NCBI GenBank assembly: GCA_031538565.1
Contig: JAVKLS010000013.1
Location: forward strand, 1 to 64,000
From: JASGCK01 sp031538565
GTDB lineage: Bacteria; Pseudomonadota; Gammaproteobacteria; Burkholderiales; Burkholderiaceae_C
Direction: 5' to 3'
DNA length: 64,000 nt
Each line of letters opens with the position of its first letter. Positions within the stretch are counted from its first letter, which is position 1. The notes under the pieces are model-generated. The model did not search any database. It was not told the DNA's origin and saw only the letters and a program-made list of their open reading frames with translations. Shown here piece after piece: positions 49,332 through 57,593 of this stretch. The position numbers were made by a program, and so were the translations under genes.

Positions 49332-50423
49332 ATGTCGCTCATCCCCTACGCCCTTAGCCGCGCGGTCCTATTCCAACTAGAACCCGAGCACGCACACGAT
49401 CTCACCATCCGAATGCTCGAAAAAACCCAGCGCACCGCGCTTGAATGCCTCTACCGACAACCCTTTGTGCACGATGCCGTCACGCTTGCAGGGATTCGCT
49501 TTCCTAATCGCGTGGGCATGGCCGCAGGACTTGATAAAAATGCCCGCGTCATTGACGCACTAGGCGCAATGGGTTTTGGCTTTGTGGAAGTGGGTACAGT
49601 CACGCCGCTCGCGCAAAGCGGTAATCCTAAGCCGCGTATGTTTCGCCTTCCCGAGGCAAACGCACTTATCAATCGCCTAGGTTTTAACAATCAAGGCTTA
49701 GATGCCTTTATTCACAACGTGCAGCAGTCCACCTTTCGCAGCCAAGGGAAAATTTTAGGTCTCAACATTGGAAAAAATGCTGCTACGCCAATCGAACACG
49801 CCGCACACGATTACCTGCTCGGACTCACGGGCGTTTATCCGTATGCCGACTACATCACCGTCAACATCTCCAGCCCCAACACCCACAATTTACGAGCGCT
49901 ACAAAGCGACGATGCACTCGCAAGCCTACTCACGCAATTGGACAAACGGCGCGAAGAACTCACCGCTGAGCACGGGCGGCGCATTCCTATCTTTATCAAA
50001 ATTGCACCCGACTTGGACGAATCACAAATCGACTCCATTGCCAATGCACTAGTGCAGCACGGCATGGACGGCGTCATTGCCACCAACACCACCTTGGCAC
50101 GCGATGCGGTGCGCGACGTGCCCCATGCAGGCGAGGCTGGCGGACTCAGCGGCACCCCCCTTCTGACGCACAGCAATCAAGTGATTACCTTGCTACGCGC
50201 CTCGCTGGATAAGGCTTGCAAGCCGCCTAGCAAGTCACGCTTTCCCATTATTGGCGTAGGCGGAATCATGTGCGGCGCCGATGCCGTCGCTAAAATCAAG
50301 GCAGGCGCAGACGCCGTACAAATTTACTCAGGACTCATCTACCGAGGCTCCGCGCTAGTCCCCGAGGTCGCTCGCGCCCTGTCGCAGGCCTGCAACTCAG
50401 AAAAAATAATTTCATTTATTTAA
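49332..50423 (+). CDS. pyrD: dihydroorotate dehydrogenase (quinone), class 2
   Basis: PyrD oxidises dihydroorotate to orotate with quinone at the inner membrane, in pyrimidine synthesis. The start at 49332 (MSLIPYALSRAVLFQLEPEH) gives 363 residues; the longer in-frame start overlaps rpiA. The amphipathic N-terminal membrane-binding helices, GFVEVGTVTPLAQSGNPKPR and catalytic Ser in VNISSPNTHNLR mark a class 2 enzyme. No Shine-Dalgarno sequence is seen. Confidence 0.95.
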   Translation: MSLIPYALSRAVLFQLEPEHAHDLTIRMLEKTQRTALECLYRQPFVHDAVTLAGIRFPNRVGMAAGLDKNARVIDALGAMGFGFVEVGTVTPLAQSGNPKPRMFRLPEANALINRLGFNNQGLDAFIHNVQQSTFRSQGKILGLNIGKNAATPIEHAAHDYLLGLTGVYPYADYITVNISSPNTHNLRALQSDDALASLLTQLDKRREELTAEHGRRIPIFIKIAPDLDESQIDSIANALVQHGMDGVIATNTTLARDAVRDVPHAGEAGGLSGTPLLTHSNQVITLLRASLDKACKPPSKSRFPIIGVGGIMCGADAVAKIKAGADAVQIYSGLIYRGSALVPEVARALSQACNSEKIISFI

Positions 50424-50497
50424 GGTTCTCCCTCTATAAACTGCCTTTTTCCCTATTAGTATCGAGACCTTCATTAACCACTACTAAAGGAAACACC

Positions 50498-50860
50498 ATG
50501 GCAACAGCCGCAAAAAAAGCTCCTGCTAAAAAAGTCGTCGCTAAAAAAGTCGTCGCTAAAAAAGCTCCTGCTAAAAAAGTCGTCGCTAAAAAAGCTCCTG
50601 CTACAAAACGCACGCCCAACGCCGCATTCATGAAACCAATGACACCCGATGCCGCTTTAGCTGCCGTCATTGGTGCAACACCAGTGCCACGCACCGAAAT
50701 CGTCAAGCAACTCTGGGTTTACATCAAAAAGAACGGACTGCAAGACGCCAAAAATAAACGCATGATCAATGCCGATGCCAAGCTCAAAGTTCTGTTTGGT
50801 GGCGCAGCACAAGTCTCTATGTTCCAATTGGCGGGTTTGATTGGCAAACACGCAAAATAA
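50498..50860 (+). CDS. histone H1-like tail with SWIB/MDM2 domain
   Basis: Residues 1-38 are KKAPAKKVVAKK-type repeats, like histone H1 tails, encoded by near-identical 15-30-bp DNA repeats at 50510-50605. Residues 45-120 form a SWIB domain (AALAAVIGATPVPRTEIVKQ, then LKVLFGGAAQVSMFQLAGLI). Such fusions occur in Burkholderiales and Chlamydiae and probably bind DNA. AGGAAAC lies just before the ATG. A strong terminator follows. Confidence 0.88.
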   Translation: MATAAKKAPAKKVVAKKVVAKKAPAKKVVAKKAPATKRTPNAAFMKPMTPDAALAAVIGATPVPRTEIVKQLWVYIKKNGLQDAKNKRMINADAKLKVLFGGAAQVSMFQLAGLIGKHAK

Positions 50861-50877
50861 GCTGCTCTCGCATCGTT

Positions 50878-50909
50878 AAAAAAGCCGCCCCATGCAAGGC
50901 GGCTTTTTT
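50878..50909 (+). terminator. rho-independent terminator after the SWIB gene
   Basis: A-rich tract, stem gccgcc/ggcggc (50884-50889 and 50898-50903), 8-base loop, then tttttt (50904-50909). The A tract on the other side makes it possibly bidirectional. Confidence 0.88.
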
Positions 50910-51013
50910 ATTTGCCAAAAATTTTCTTTTCTTTGCAAGACATAGTGAAACTCTGACCGCGAGCGCGCATAAATAAAGCGAAAATAGCTGCATTCGTAAC
51001 CTGAGGAGCTGCT

Positions 51014-51685
51014 ATGCGAATTTTGATTGCCGAGGATGATCAAGTGCTGGCCGATGGTCTGCTCCGCACATTGCGACAAAGTGGCGCTGCCGTTGATCAC
51101 GTTGCCGACGGTAGTCAAGCCGATGCCGCTTTAATTACGCACAGCGAGTTTGATTTACTCATCCTCGATTTGGATTTACCCAAGATGCACGGGTTAGACG
51201 TTCTCAAGCGCTTGCGTACACGCGGCGCAAAAATCCCCGTCCTCATTCTTACCGCATCAGACAGCATCGAAGACCGAGTCAAAGGACTCGACCTTGGCGC
51301 CGACGACTACATGGCCAAGCCATTCGCACTACAAGAGCTAGAAGCCCGCGTGCGCGCACTCACACGGCGCGGCTCAAACGTATCGTCCAGCATCATCAAC
51401 CACGGTGCGCTGCAATACGACCAAACAGGGCGCGTGGCAACGCTAGAAGGAAAAATGGTGGATCTATCGGCGCGTGAGCTAGGCTTGCTTGAAGTGCTGC
51501 TACAGCGCACGGGGCGCTTGGTCAGCAAAGATCAACTGGTAGAGCGACTCTGCGAATGGGGCGAAGAAGTCAGCACCAATGCGATTGAGGTTTACATCCA
51601 CCGCCTGCGTAAAAAAATTGAAAAAGGCACGGTACGCATCGCCACCGTGCGCGGACTGGGTTATTGCTTAGAAAAAATCAATTGA
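51014..51685 (+). CDS. OmpR/PhoB-type response regulator (TctD/QseB-like)
   Basis: The receiver domain is at residues 1-118, with the acidic pocket AEDD near 6-9, phosphoacceptor Asp in LILDLDLPKMHG (D52) and Lys in MAKPFAL. A winged-helix DNA-binding domain (EVYIHRLRKKIEKGTVRIAT) occupies the C-terminus. The ATG follows GAGGAG. The kinase gene starts 29 bp downstream. Similarity to TctD/QseB suggests control of transport or envelope genes, but targets are unknown. Confidence 0.92.
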   Translation: MRILIAEDDQVLADGLLRTLRQSGAAVDHVADGSQADAALITHSEFDLLILDLDLPKMHGLDVLKRLRTRGAKIPVLILTASDSIEDRVKGLDLGADDYMAKPFALQELEARVRALTRRGSNVSSSIINHGALQYDQTGRVATLEGKMVDLSARELGLLEVLLQRTGRLVSKDQLVERLCEWGEEVSTNAIEVYIHRLRKKIEKGTVRIATVRGLGYCLEKIN

Positions 51686-51714
51686 TTTTTCCCGCCGTGT
51701 GACCTTGCCAAGCT

Positions 51715-53154
51715 ATGGCGTTTAATATCTTCCAGCGCGGCAAGTACAGCCTATTTGGCGAAATTCTTGACTGGATGCTCATCCCGCTGCTCTTGGTTTG
51801 GCCCATGAGTTTGGTTTTGACTTGGTTAGTTGCGCAAAACCTTGCAGGCAAACCGTTTGACCGTGCACTAGAGTACAACGTGCGGGCGCTAGAGCAACTG
51901 GTTAAGGTGACGCAAAGCACCACGTATTTGAATTTACCTGCACCTGCACGCGAAATTTTGCGGGCCGATGATGCCGACACTATTTATTACCAAGTGCGCG
52001 GCGTGACGGGTGAATACGTGGCAGGGGATCGCGAACTACCCCCGCCACTAGCGGACGACCACCAGGTCATCGGCAAAATCATGATTCGTGTGGACGAGCA
52101 TCGCGGACGTGATATTCGCGTTGCGTATTTGTGGACGAATTTACAAAATCCGAAAGATCGAAAGGCAAACGACAAACCTGTTTTGATTCAAGTAGCCGAA
52201 ACGCTCGAGAAGCGATCCACCTTAGCGGGAGAAATTATCAAAGGGGTGATGCTGCCCCAGCTGCTCATGCTTCCGCTGATGGTGTTTTTGATATGGCTGG
52301 CATTGATACGCGGAACCAAACCGATCAACCTGCTCGAGCAGCGCATCCGTCAGCGAAAAAGCGATGATGTCAGCCCCTTAGACCTCACGGACGTTCCGCA
52401 CGAAGTTGCGCCACTCATTGCGTCGATTAACGATTTGCTGACGCGCCTAAAAGACTCTATCGATACACAAAAACGTTTTCTAGCCAATGCCGCACATCAG
52501 CTCAAAACACCGCTGGCAGGACTACGAATGCAAGCCGATTTAGCCCAGCGCGAAGGTGCGAGCGCCGAGGACCTCAAACACTCACTCATGCAAGTCGGAC
52601 GCTCCAGTATCCGCGCCACACGCACAGTCAATCAGTTACTGGCTTTGGCGCGTGCCGAAGCGACGGGGCGTGAGGTAAACAAATCGCCCATTCATCTTGC
52701 ACGCGTCGTGATGGATGCAGTGAGCGATGCACTGCCGCTTGCCAAAGACAGATACATCGATTTAGGCTTTGACGACAGCACCCATGTTCAAAGCGATCAC
52801 ATCATGGGCAATTCCGTGCTGCTGCAAGAGCTGGTCCGAAATTTACTAGAAAACGCCATTTATTACACGCCTGCGGGCGGGGTGGTTACGGCGCGGATTT
52901 TGCAATACGCAAGCAGCGAACTAGCGCTGCAGGTAGAAGACTCTGGACCGGGCATTCCCGCCGCTGAACGCGAGCGCATCATGCAACCTTTTTACCGCAT
53001 GAACGACGGACTTAGCAACCGCGTGGATGGCTCTGGGCTTGGGCTTGCTATCGTGCAAGCTATTGCCAGCCAGCACCAAGCCAGCGTATTGGTAGAGGAC
53101 GCGCATCGGCTGCAAACGCCGACAGGCACACGCTTTACGGTTCGGTTTTCGTAA
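51715..53154 (+). CDS. sensor histidine kinase (TctE/QseC-like)
   Basis: The 479-residue membrane kinase has two helices (about 20-45 and 178-200) flanking a periplasmic sensor domain (TctE N-terminal type), a HAMP region, the H-box FLANAAHQLKTPLAGLR and the ATPase boxes (ELVRNLLENAIYYTP, VEDSGPGIP, GSGLGLAIVQAIA). It pairs with the preceding response regulator. Its stop lies 3 bp from the convergent topB stop. Confidence 0.92.
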   Translation: MAFNIFQRGKYSLFGEILDWMLIPLLLVWPMSLVLTWLVAQNLAGKPFDRALEYNVRALEQLVKVTQSTTYLNLPAPAREILRADDADTIYYQVRGVTGEYVAGDRELPPPLADDHQVIGKIMIRVDEHRGRDIRVAYLWTNLQNPKDRKANDKPVLIQVAETLEKRSTLAGEIIKGVMLPQLLMLPLMVFLIWLALIRGTKPINLLEQRIRQRKSDDVSPLDLTDVPHEVAPLIASINDLLTRLKDSIDTQKRFLANAAHQLKTPLAGLRMQADLAQREGASAEDLKHSLMQVGRSSIRATRTVNQLLALARAEATGREVNKSPIHLARVVMDAVSDALPLAKDRYIDLGFDDSTHVQSDHIMGNSVLLQELVRNLLENAIYYTPAGGVVTARILQYASSELALQVEDSGPGIPAAERERIMQPFYRMNDGLSNRVDGSGLGLAIVQAIASQHQASVLVEDAHRLQTPTGTRFTVRFS

Positions 53155-53157
53155 GCG

Positions 53158-55899
53158 TTAAAATTTTTTAACGGGCGATTTTTTAGCCGCTATTTTCTTT
53201 GTGGCTACTTTTTTGGCCACTGCTTTTTTAGCAGGCACTTTTTTAGCGGTGCTCTTTTTGACCGCAGGTGCGGCAACCGTTTGCGCTTCGGCGGTTTTAC
53301 GCGGCGGAAATTTACGTGCACCTTCGGGTCTGGGTTCAAACTCAAAAGCAACTTTGTTTTCTTCTTTGTTCCACACCAAAAAGGCTTTAAAACCACGCCG
53401 CGTGCGCATGGAGACAAATTTATCCAGCAGATCGGTTTTACCTGTCGCCAACAACTTTGCCATTTGCTCGGGTTCTACGGGTTGCTGCAAGATGATGCGT
53501 CCACTTTTAAAGTCGCAGCTAGAGGTGGCTTGAGTCAGCGTAGGGATCGTCTTTTCGCAGTAATAGCTAGCGCCCAATTCATACACACCGCTGCCGCATT
53601 TTGGACAAGCGCCTAAGCTGGCTTTGCCGCTGAGGTCTTGCAGCTCACCACTGTCCAGAGCGTCTTTGGCGGCATCGCCAAAATCAAACTCCAGCTTGAG
53701 ATTTTGTGTATCTTCATCACGCACCAGCGCCAGCTCTGCCACAAAAGGCCATCCTGCTTTCGAGCGAAAGCCCTCGAGCGGGCCAATTTTTCTGTCGCGC
53801 AAAAATTGATCGGCCTCGCGCAGCTCGAACGTGCGACCTGCGGGTGTTTTGGTGAACGAAAAACCGCAGCCCTCACCCGCCCCCGTCTTACCCGAACAGG
53901 CGTAGCGGCGATAGTTTTCTTTCACCACGCCGCCGCAATTGGGGCACGCCTGTGTCAGCGTCGCGTAGTCGCCTGGAATGGTGTCGCGGTCAAAAGACTT
54001 GGCCTTTTGCACCATGTTTTGCGTCATGGCAGCAATTTCGCCCATAAAAGCCTCACGCGACATCCGCCCGTGCTCCATTTCTGCCAGCTTGTACTCCCAC
54101 TGGCCAGTGAGCGCGGGTTTGGTCAACTCCTCTACGTCCAGTCCACGCAGCAAGGTCATCAATTGAGCGGCTTTGGCGGTGGGGATTAGCTCGCGCCCTT
54201 CGCGCAGCATATATTTTTCGGCAATCAAACCCTCAATGATGGAGGAGCGCGTCGCAGGCGTGCCAAGCCCCTTCTCTTGCATGGCTTCGCGCATATCGTC
54301 GTCTTCTACCAGCTTGCCCGCACCCTCCATTGCGCCAAGCAGCGTAGCCTCGGAGTACCGCGCAGGGGGGCGTGTTTTCAGCGCCTTGCTATCGATCTGT
54401 GCGCACAAAGACCGCTCGCCGCTTGCAACGGCAACCAAATTTTGACCGCCTTCGGCGCTAGCGTCTGCGTTTTGATCCTGCGCTTCTTTGCCAAAAATAG
54501 CCAGCCATCCCGCGTTGACGAGCACTTTGCCATTGGATTGAAAGCTGTGATTGCTCACCACAGTCAAGCGCGTCGTCACCATGTATTCGGCACTAGGATA
54601 AAACACCGCCATAAAGCGACGCACCACAAGGTCGTAGAGTTTTTGTTCAGCGTCCGATAAGCCTGAGGGCGCGTCTAGCGTGGGGATGATGGCAAAGTGA
54701 TCGCTGACCTTGGCGTTATCAAAAATGCGTTTACTCGGTTTGATGTAGCCCTTGGCAAGCGCCAGCTTGGCGTGTGGGGCTAAGTGCCGCATCGAGCTGT
54801 TTGCCAGCATTTCAAATGTTTGTTTGACAACGGGTAAGTAGTCTTCGGGCAGAGCGCGCGAATCCGTACGCGGATAGGTCAGTGCTTTGTGCCGCTCGTA
54901 CAGCGATTGCGCGATGGACAGCGTCGTCTTGGCGCTAAAACCGAAGCGGCCATTGGCTTCGCGCTGAAGACTCGTCAAATCAAACAGCTGCGGACTTGCC
55001 TGCACGCTGGGCTTGGATTGCTCGCTAACTTGGCCCGTTTGTCCGCGCACCGCATCGGCAATCGTCTGCGCGTCCTGCGCGTTCCACAGGCGGTCGGCTT
55101 TGGCGTGTTCATCATCGCCCCCGCTCTCGTCTTTCTTGGCGCCTTTTTTCCAACTCGTATCAATCCATTTAGCGGCGTAGGAGCCTGCTGCCACGTCAAA
55201 TTGAGCGTGAACCTCCCAATAATCACGCGAGATAAATTTACGGATTTGCTCTTCGCGCTCCACCACCACAGACAAGGTGGGCGTTTGGACGCGCCCTACC
55301 GTGGTTAAAAAGAATCCGCCATCGCGCGAGTTAAAGGCCGTCATCGCTCGCGTGCCGTTAATGCCCACGAGCCAATCGGCCTCGGAGCGGCAGCGCGCCG
55401 CATCCGCCAGCGGCTGCATCTGTTTGTCGCTGCGTAAATTGGCAAAGCCGTCGCGAATCGCCTGCGGCGTCATGGATTGCAACCAAAGCCGCTTGACCTC
55501 GTGCTTAGATTTGGCGTGCTGCTGAATTAAACGGAAAATTAGCTCACCTTCGCGCCCCGCGTCGCACGCGTTAATCAGCGTGCCAACGTCTTTGCGCTTG
55601 ACAAGGCGCAGCACAGCCGCAAGGCGCGTTTTGGTTTTATCGATAGGTTTTAAATCGAAGTGCGGTGGAATCACAGGGAGATTAGCAAAACTCCACTTGC
55701 CGCGCTTGACGTCAAAGGCTTCGGGCGCTTGAATTTCCAGCAAATGCCCCACGGCGCTAGTGACCACATACGCATCATTTTCAAAATAGTCTGCGCTTTT
55801 TTCAAACTTCCCGCCGCCAGGTGTTAGGGCTCGCACAATGTCGGCTGCCACGGAAGGCTTTTCCGCAATGACTAAAGTTTTACTAGCTGTTTCACTCAT
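53158..55899 (-). CDS. topB: DNA topoisomerase III with Lys-rich tail
   Basis: A type IA topoisomerase of 913 residues that resolves decatenation and recombination intermediates. The Toprim domain (VIAEKPSVAADIVRALTPGG, then NACDAGREGELIF) is followed by the catalytic Tyr region KALTYPRTDSRALPEDYLP. Zinc-ribbon-like repeats (ACPNCGG, ACPKCGS) lie near 650-790. The last 35 residues are an added Lys/Ala/Pro tail (KKVPAKKAVAKKVATKK). E. coli TopB has 653 residues, so this is the extended form. The gene is divergent from the SET gene. Confidence 0.93.
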   Translation of the reverse strand: MSETASKTLVIAEKPSVAADIVRALTPGGGKFEKSADYFENDAYVVTSAVGHLLEIQAPEAFDVKRGKWSFANLPVIPPHFDLKPIDKTKTRLAAVLRLVKRKDVGTLINACDAGREGELIFRLIQQHAKSKHEVKRLWLQSMTPQAIRDGFANLRSDKQMQPLADAARCRSEADWLVGINGTRAMTAFNSRDGGFFLTTVGRVQTPTLSVVVEREEQIRKFISRDYWEVHAQFDVAAGSYAAKWIDTSWKKGAKKDESGGDDEHAKADRLWNAQDAQTIADAVRGQTGQVSEQSKPSVQASPQLFDLTSLQREANGRFGFSAKTTLSIAQSLYERHKALTYPRTDSRALPEDYLPVVKQTFEMLANSSMRHLAPHAKLALAKGYIKPSKRIFDNAKVSDHFAIIPTLDAPSGLSDAEQKLYDLVVRRFMAVFYPSAEYMVTTRLTVVSNHSFQSNGKVLVNAGWLAIFGKEAQDQNADASAEGGQNLVAVASGERSLCAQIDSKALKTRPPARYSEATLLGAMEGAGKLVEDDDMREAMQEKGLGTPATRSSIIEGLIAEKYMLREGRELIPTAKAAQLMTLLRGLDVEELTKPALTGQWEYKLAEMEHGRMSREAFMGEIAAMTQNMVQKAKSFDRDTIPGDYATLTQACPNCGGVVKENYRRYACSGKTGAGEGCGFSFTKTPAGRTFELREADQFLRDRKIGPLEGFRSKAGWPFVAELALVRDEDTQNLKLEFDFGDAAKDALDSGELQDLSGKASLGACPKCGSGVYELGASYYCEKTIPTLTQATSSCDFKSGRIILQQPVEPEQMAKLLATGKTDLLDKFVSMRTRRGFKAFLVWNKEENKVAFEFEPRPEGARKFPPRKTAEAQTVAAPAVKKSTAKKVPAKKAVAKKVATKKIAAKKSPVKKF

Positions 55900-55949
55900 A
55901 AAATATGGACTCGTCTCTCGTTGTTATTCTCGATTCACTCCCGCGCATT

Positions 55950-56396
55950 ATGTCCAGAAAAATTCAAGCTCGCTCCTCCCCCATTCATGGACGCGGGGTT
56001 TTTGCAGTAGCAGATATTCAAAAAAACGAGCGTGTGATTGAATACAAAGGCGAGCTGATTACTTGGGCAGAAGCACTACGGCGTCACCCCCACGACCCCG
56101 CCCAGCCCAATCACACGTTTTATTTTCACATTGACGATTTTTGTGTGCTTGATGGCCTGGTTCATGGCAACTGGGCTAAATGGATTAACCACTCTTGCGA
56201 CCCAAATTGCGAAAGCGACCACGTGGAGGATCGCATTTTTATCAAGGCGCTACGCCCTATCAAAGCAGGTGAAGAGTTGAACTATGACTACGGTCTCACG
56301 ATTGATGAGCGCTACACACCCAAATTAAAAAAAGAATTCGCTTGCTACTGCGGCAGCAAAAAATGCCGCAAAACCATGCTTGCACCCAAGCGCTAA
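55950..56396 (+). CDS. SET-domain protein lysine methyltransferase
   Basis: The SET fold is complete: SPIHGRGVFAVADI, WINHSCDPNC (the NHS/DPNC core that binds S-adenosylmethionine) and GEELNYDYG. A post-SET Cys cluster follows (CYCGSKKC). The start at 55950 (MSRKIQARSS) is chosen, giving 148 residues; an ATG at 55905 is also in frame. SET proteins methylate lysines, and in bacteria the targets are largely unknown. The many Lys-rich tails encoded nearby are possible substrates, which is speculation. Confidence 0.85.
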   Translation: MSRKIQARSSPIHGRGVFAVADIQKNERVIEYKGELITWAEALRRHPHDPAQPNHTFYFHIDDFCVLDGLVHGNWAKWINHSCDPNCESDHVEDRIFIKALRPIKAGEELNYDYGLTIDERYTPKLKKEFACYCGSKKCRKTMLAPKR

Positions 56397-56411
56397 CCAA
56401 TCAGCGCAGCC

Positions 56412-57128
56412 ATGCAGATCGAATTTGTTGCCTCCATTGACTCCACAAATAGCGAACTCATGCGCCGCGCACAAGCAGGCGACTACACAAGCTGCTGCTT
56501 GGTTGCTCAATTACAAACCGCAGGGCGCGGCAGATTGGGACGCGCGTGGTTGTCGGACGCGCACTCTCTCACCTTTAGTCTTGGCCTGCCACTTGCGCCC
56601 GTGAATTGGTCGGGCTTATCACTTGCTGTTGGCGTGAGCATTGCCAAAAACCTGCATCCCAACATCCAAATCAAATGGCCAAACGATTTATGGGTGAGCG
56701 GCAAAAAACTGGCAGGCATTTTGATTGAAACCGCATCGATTGCAGGAGCCGCGCCGCAACAGCGTTACGCCGTCATTGGCGTAGGACTTAATTTAGAAGC
56801 TCCTATCGCCGCCGCATGGCAAGCCAGCCAAGATGGCAAGGCTGCACCTGCGGGGCTGCGCGAGCTAGCACCGAAAATCACATCCGAAACCGCGCTTCAA
56901 TCGATTGCGGAGCCGCTGCTGGAGGACATCCATTTGTTTGCGCAACAAGGCTTTGCGCCTTTTGCAGCCGAGTTTTCAAAGCGCGACGCACTCGCCGGGC
57001 TGTCGATTCACCTGTCAAACGGCGCTAGCGGAAAATACGCGGGCGTCAACGCGCAAGGTGCGCTGCAACTTGACACAAATTCAGGCACTCACACCATCAT
57101 CAGCCATGAGGTATCCGTGTGTTTTTAA
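56412..57128 (+). CDS. birA: biotin-[acetyl-CoA-carboxylase] ligase (no HTH domain)
   Basis: This ligase attaches biotin to carrier proteins such as AccB and the LiuD subunit encoded at 24871. The 238-residue protein has the class I catalytic domain only: QTAGRGRLGRAWLSD, KWPNDLWVSGKKLAGIL and GVGLNLEAP. It lacks the N-terminal DNA-binding domain of E. coli BirA, so it should not repress transcription. The next gene overlaps its 3' end by 10 bp. Confidence 0.92.
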   Translation: MQIEFVASIDSTNSELMRRAQAGDYTSCCLVAQLQTAGRGRLGRAWLSDAHSLTFSLGLPLAPVNWSGLSLAVGVSIAKNLHPNIQIKWPNDLWVSGKKLAGILIETASIAGAAPQQRYAVIGVGLNLEAPIAAAWQASQDGKAAPAGLRELAPKITSETALQSIAEPLLEDIHLFAQQGFAPFAAEFSKRDALAGLSIHLSNGASGKYAGVNAQGALQLDTNSGTHTIISHEVSVCF

Positions 57129-57577
57129 GACCCCTCGTCCTCGCGCTCTTACTGGCCAACCTTGGCTATTTCGCCTATAGCCAAGGCTGGCTCGAGTCCA
57201 GCATGGGTGGCGACAGCGCCCAGCGCGAACCTGATCGCCTTGCCAAACAAGTCAATGCCGACGCCATCGACATCAAAACCGCTCCTCCAGGCCCGCCCGC
57301 GAATGCTTGCACACTCAAGAAAAGTGAGCAGTGGGTGGTCTATATGGGCCCCTATGCAACAGGGGCTCTGGCGGATAAGAAAAAGGAAGAACTTAAAAGA
57401 ATGGGGATTGCAGCAAAAAACATCGCCCAAGCCAGTCGCCCCATTGGACTGTCGCTAGGTCAATTTGACCGCGAAGCCTTGGCACAAACCGCCTTAAAAA
57501 CCTTTGCTGGAAAAGGCGTTAAAACGGCAAGTGTGCGCCTGTGGGGCACGACTACAATGCCTTGCCCAACCCCATAA
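57119..57577 (+). CDS. SPOR-domain membrane protein
   Basis: A 152-residue protein starting with GTG inside the end of birA. An N-terminal membrane helix (LRPLVLALLLANLGYFAYSQ) is followed by a linker and a SPOR-like peptidoglycan-binding domain (EQWVVYMGPYATGALADKKK to VRLWG). Its last 21 codons recur as a scar between the two metallopeptidase genes downstream, recording the breakpoint of a tandem duplication. Confidence 0.8.
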   Translation: MFLRPLVLALLLANLGYFAYSQGWLESSMGGDSAQREPDRLAKQVNADAIDIKTAPPGPPANACTLKKSEQWVVYMGPYATGALADKKKEELKRMGIAAKNIAQASRPIGLSLGQFDREALAQTALKTFAGKGVKTASVRLWGTTTMPCPTP

Positions 57578-57593
57578 AAGAGAGAGCAACTTT

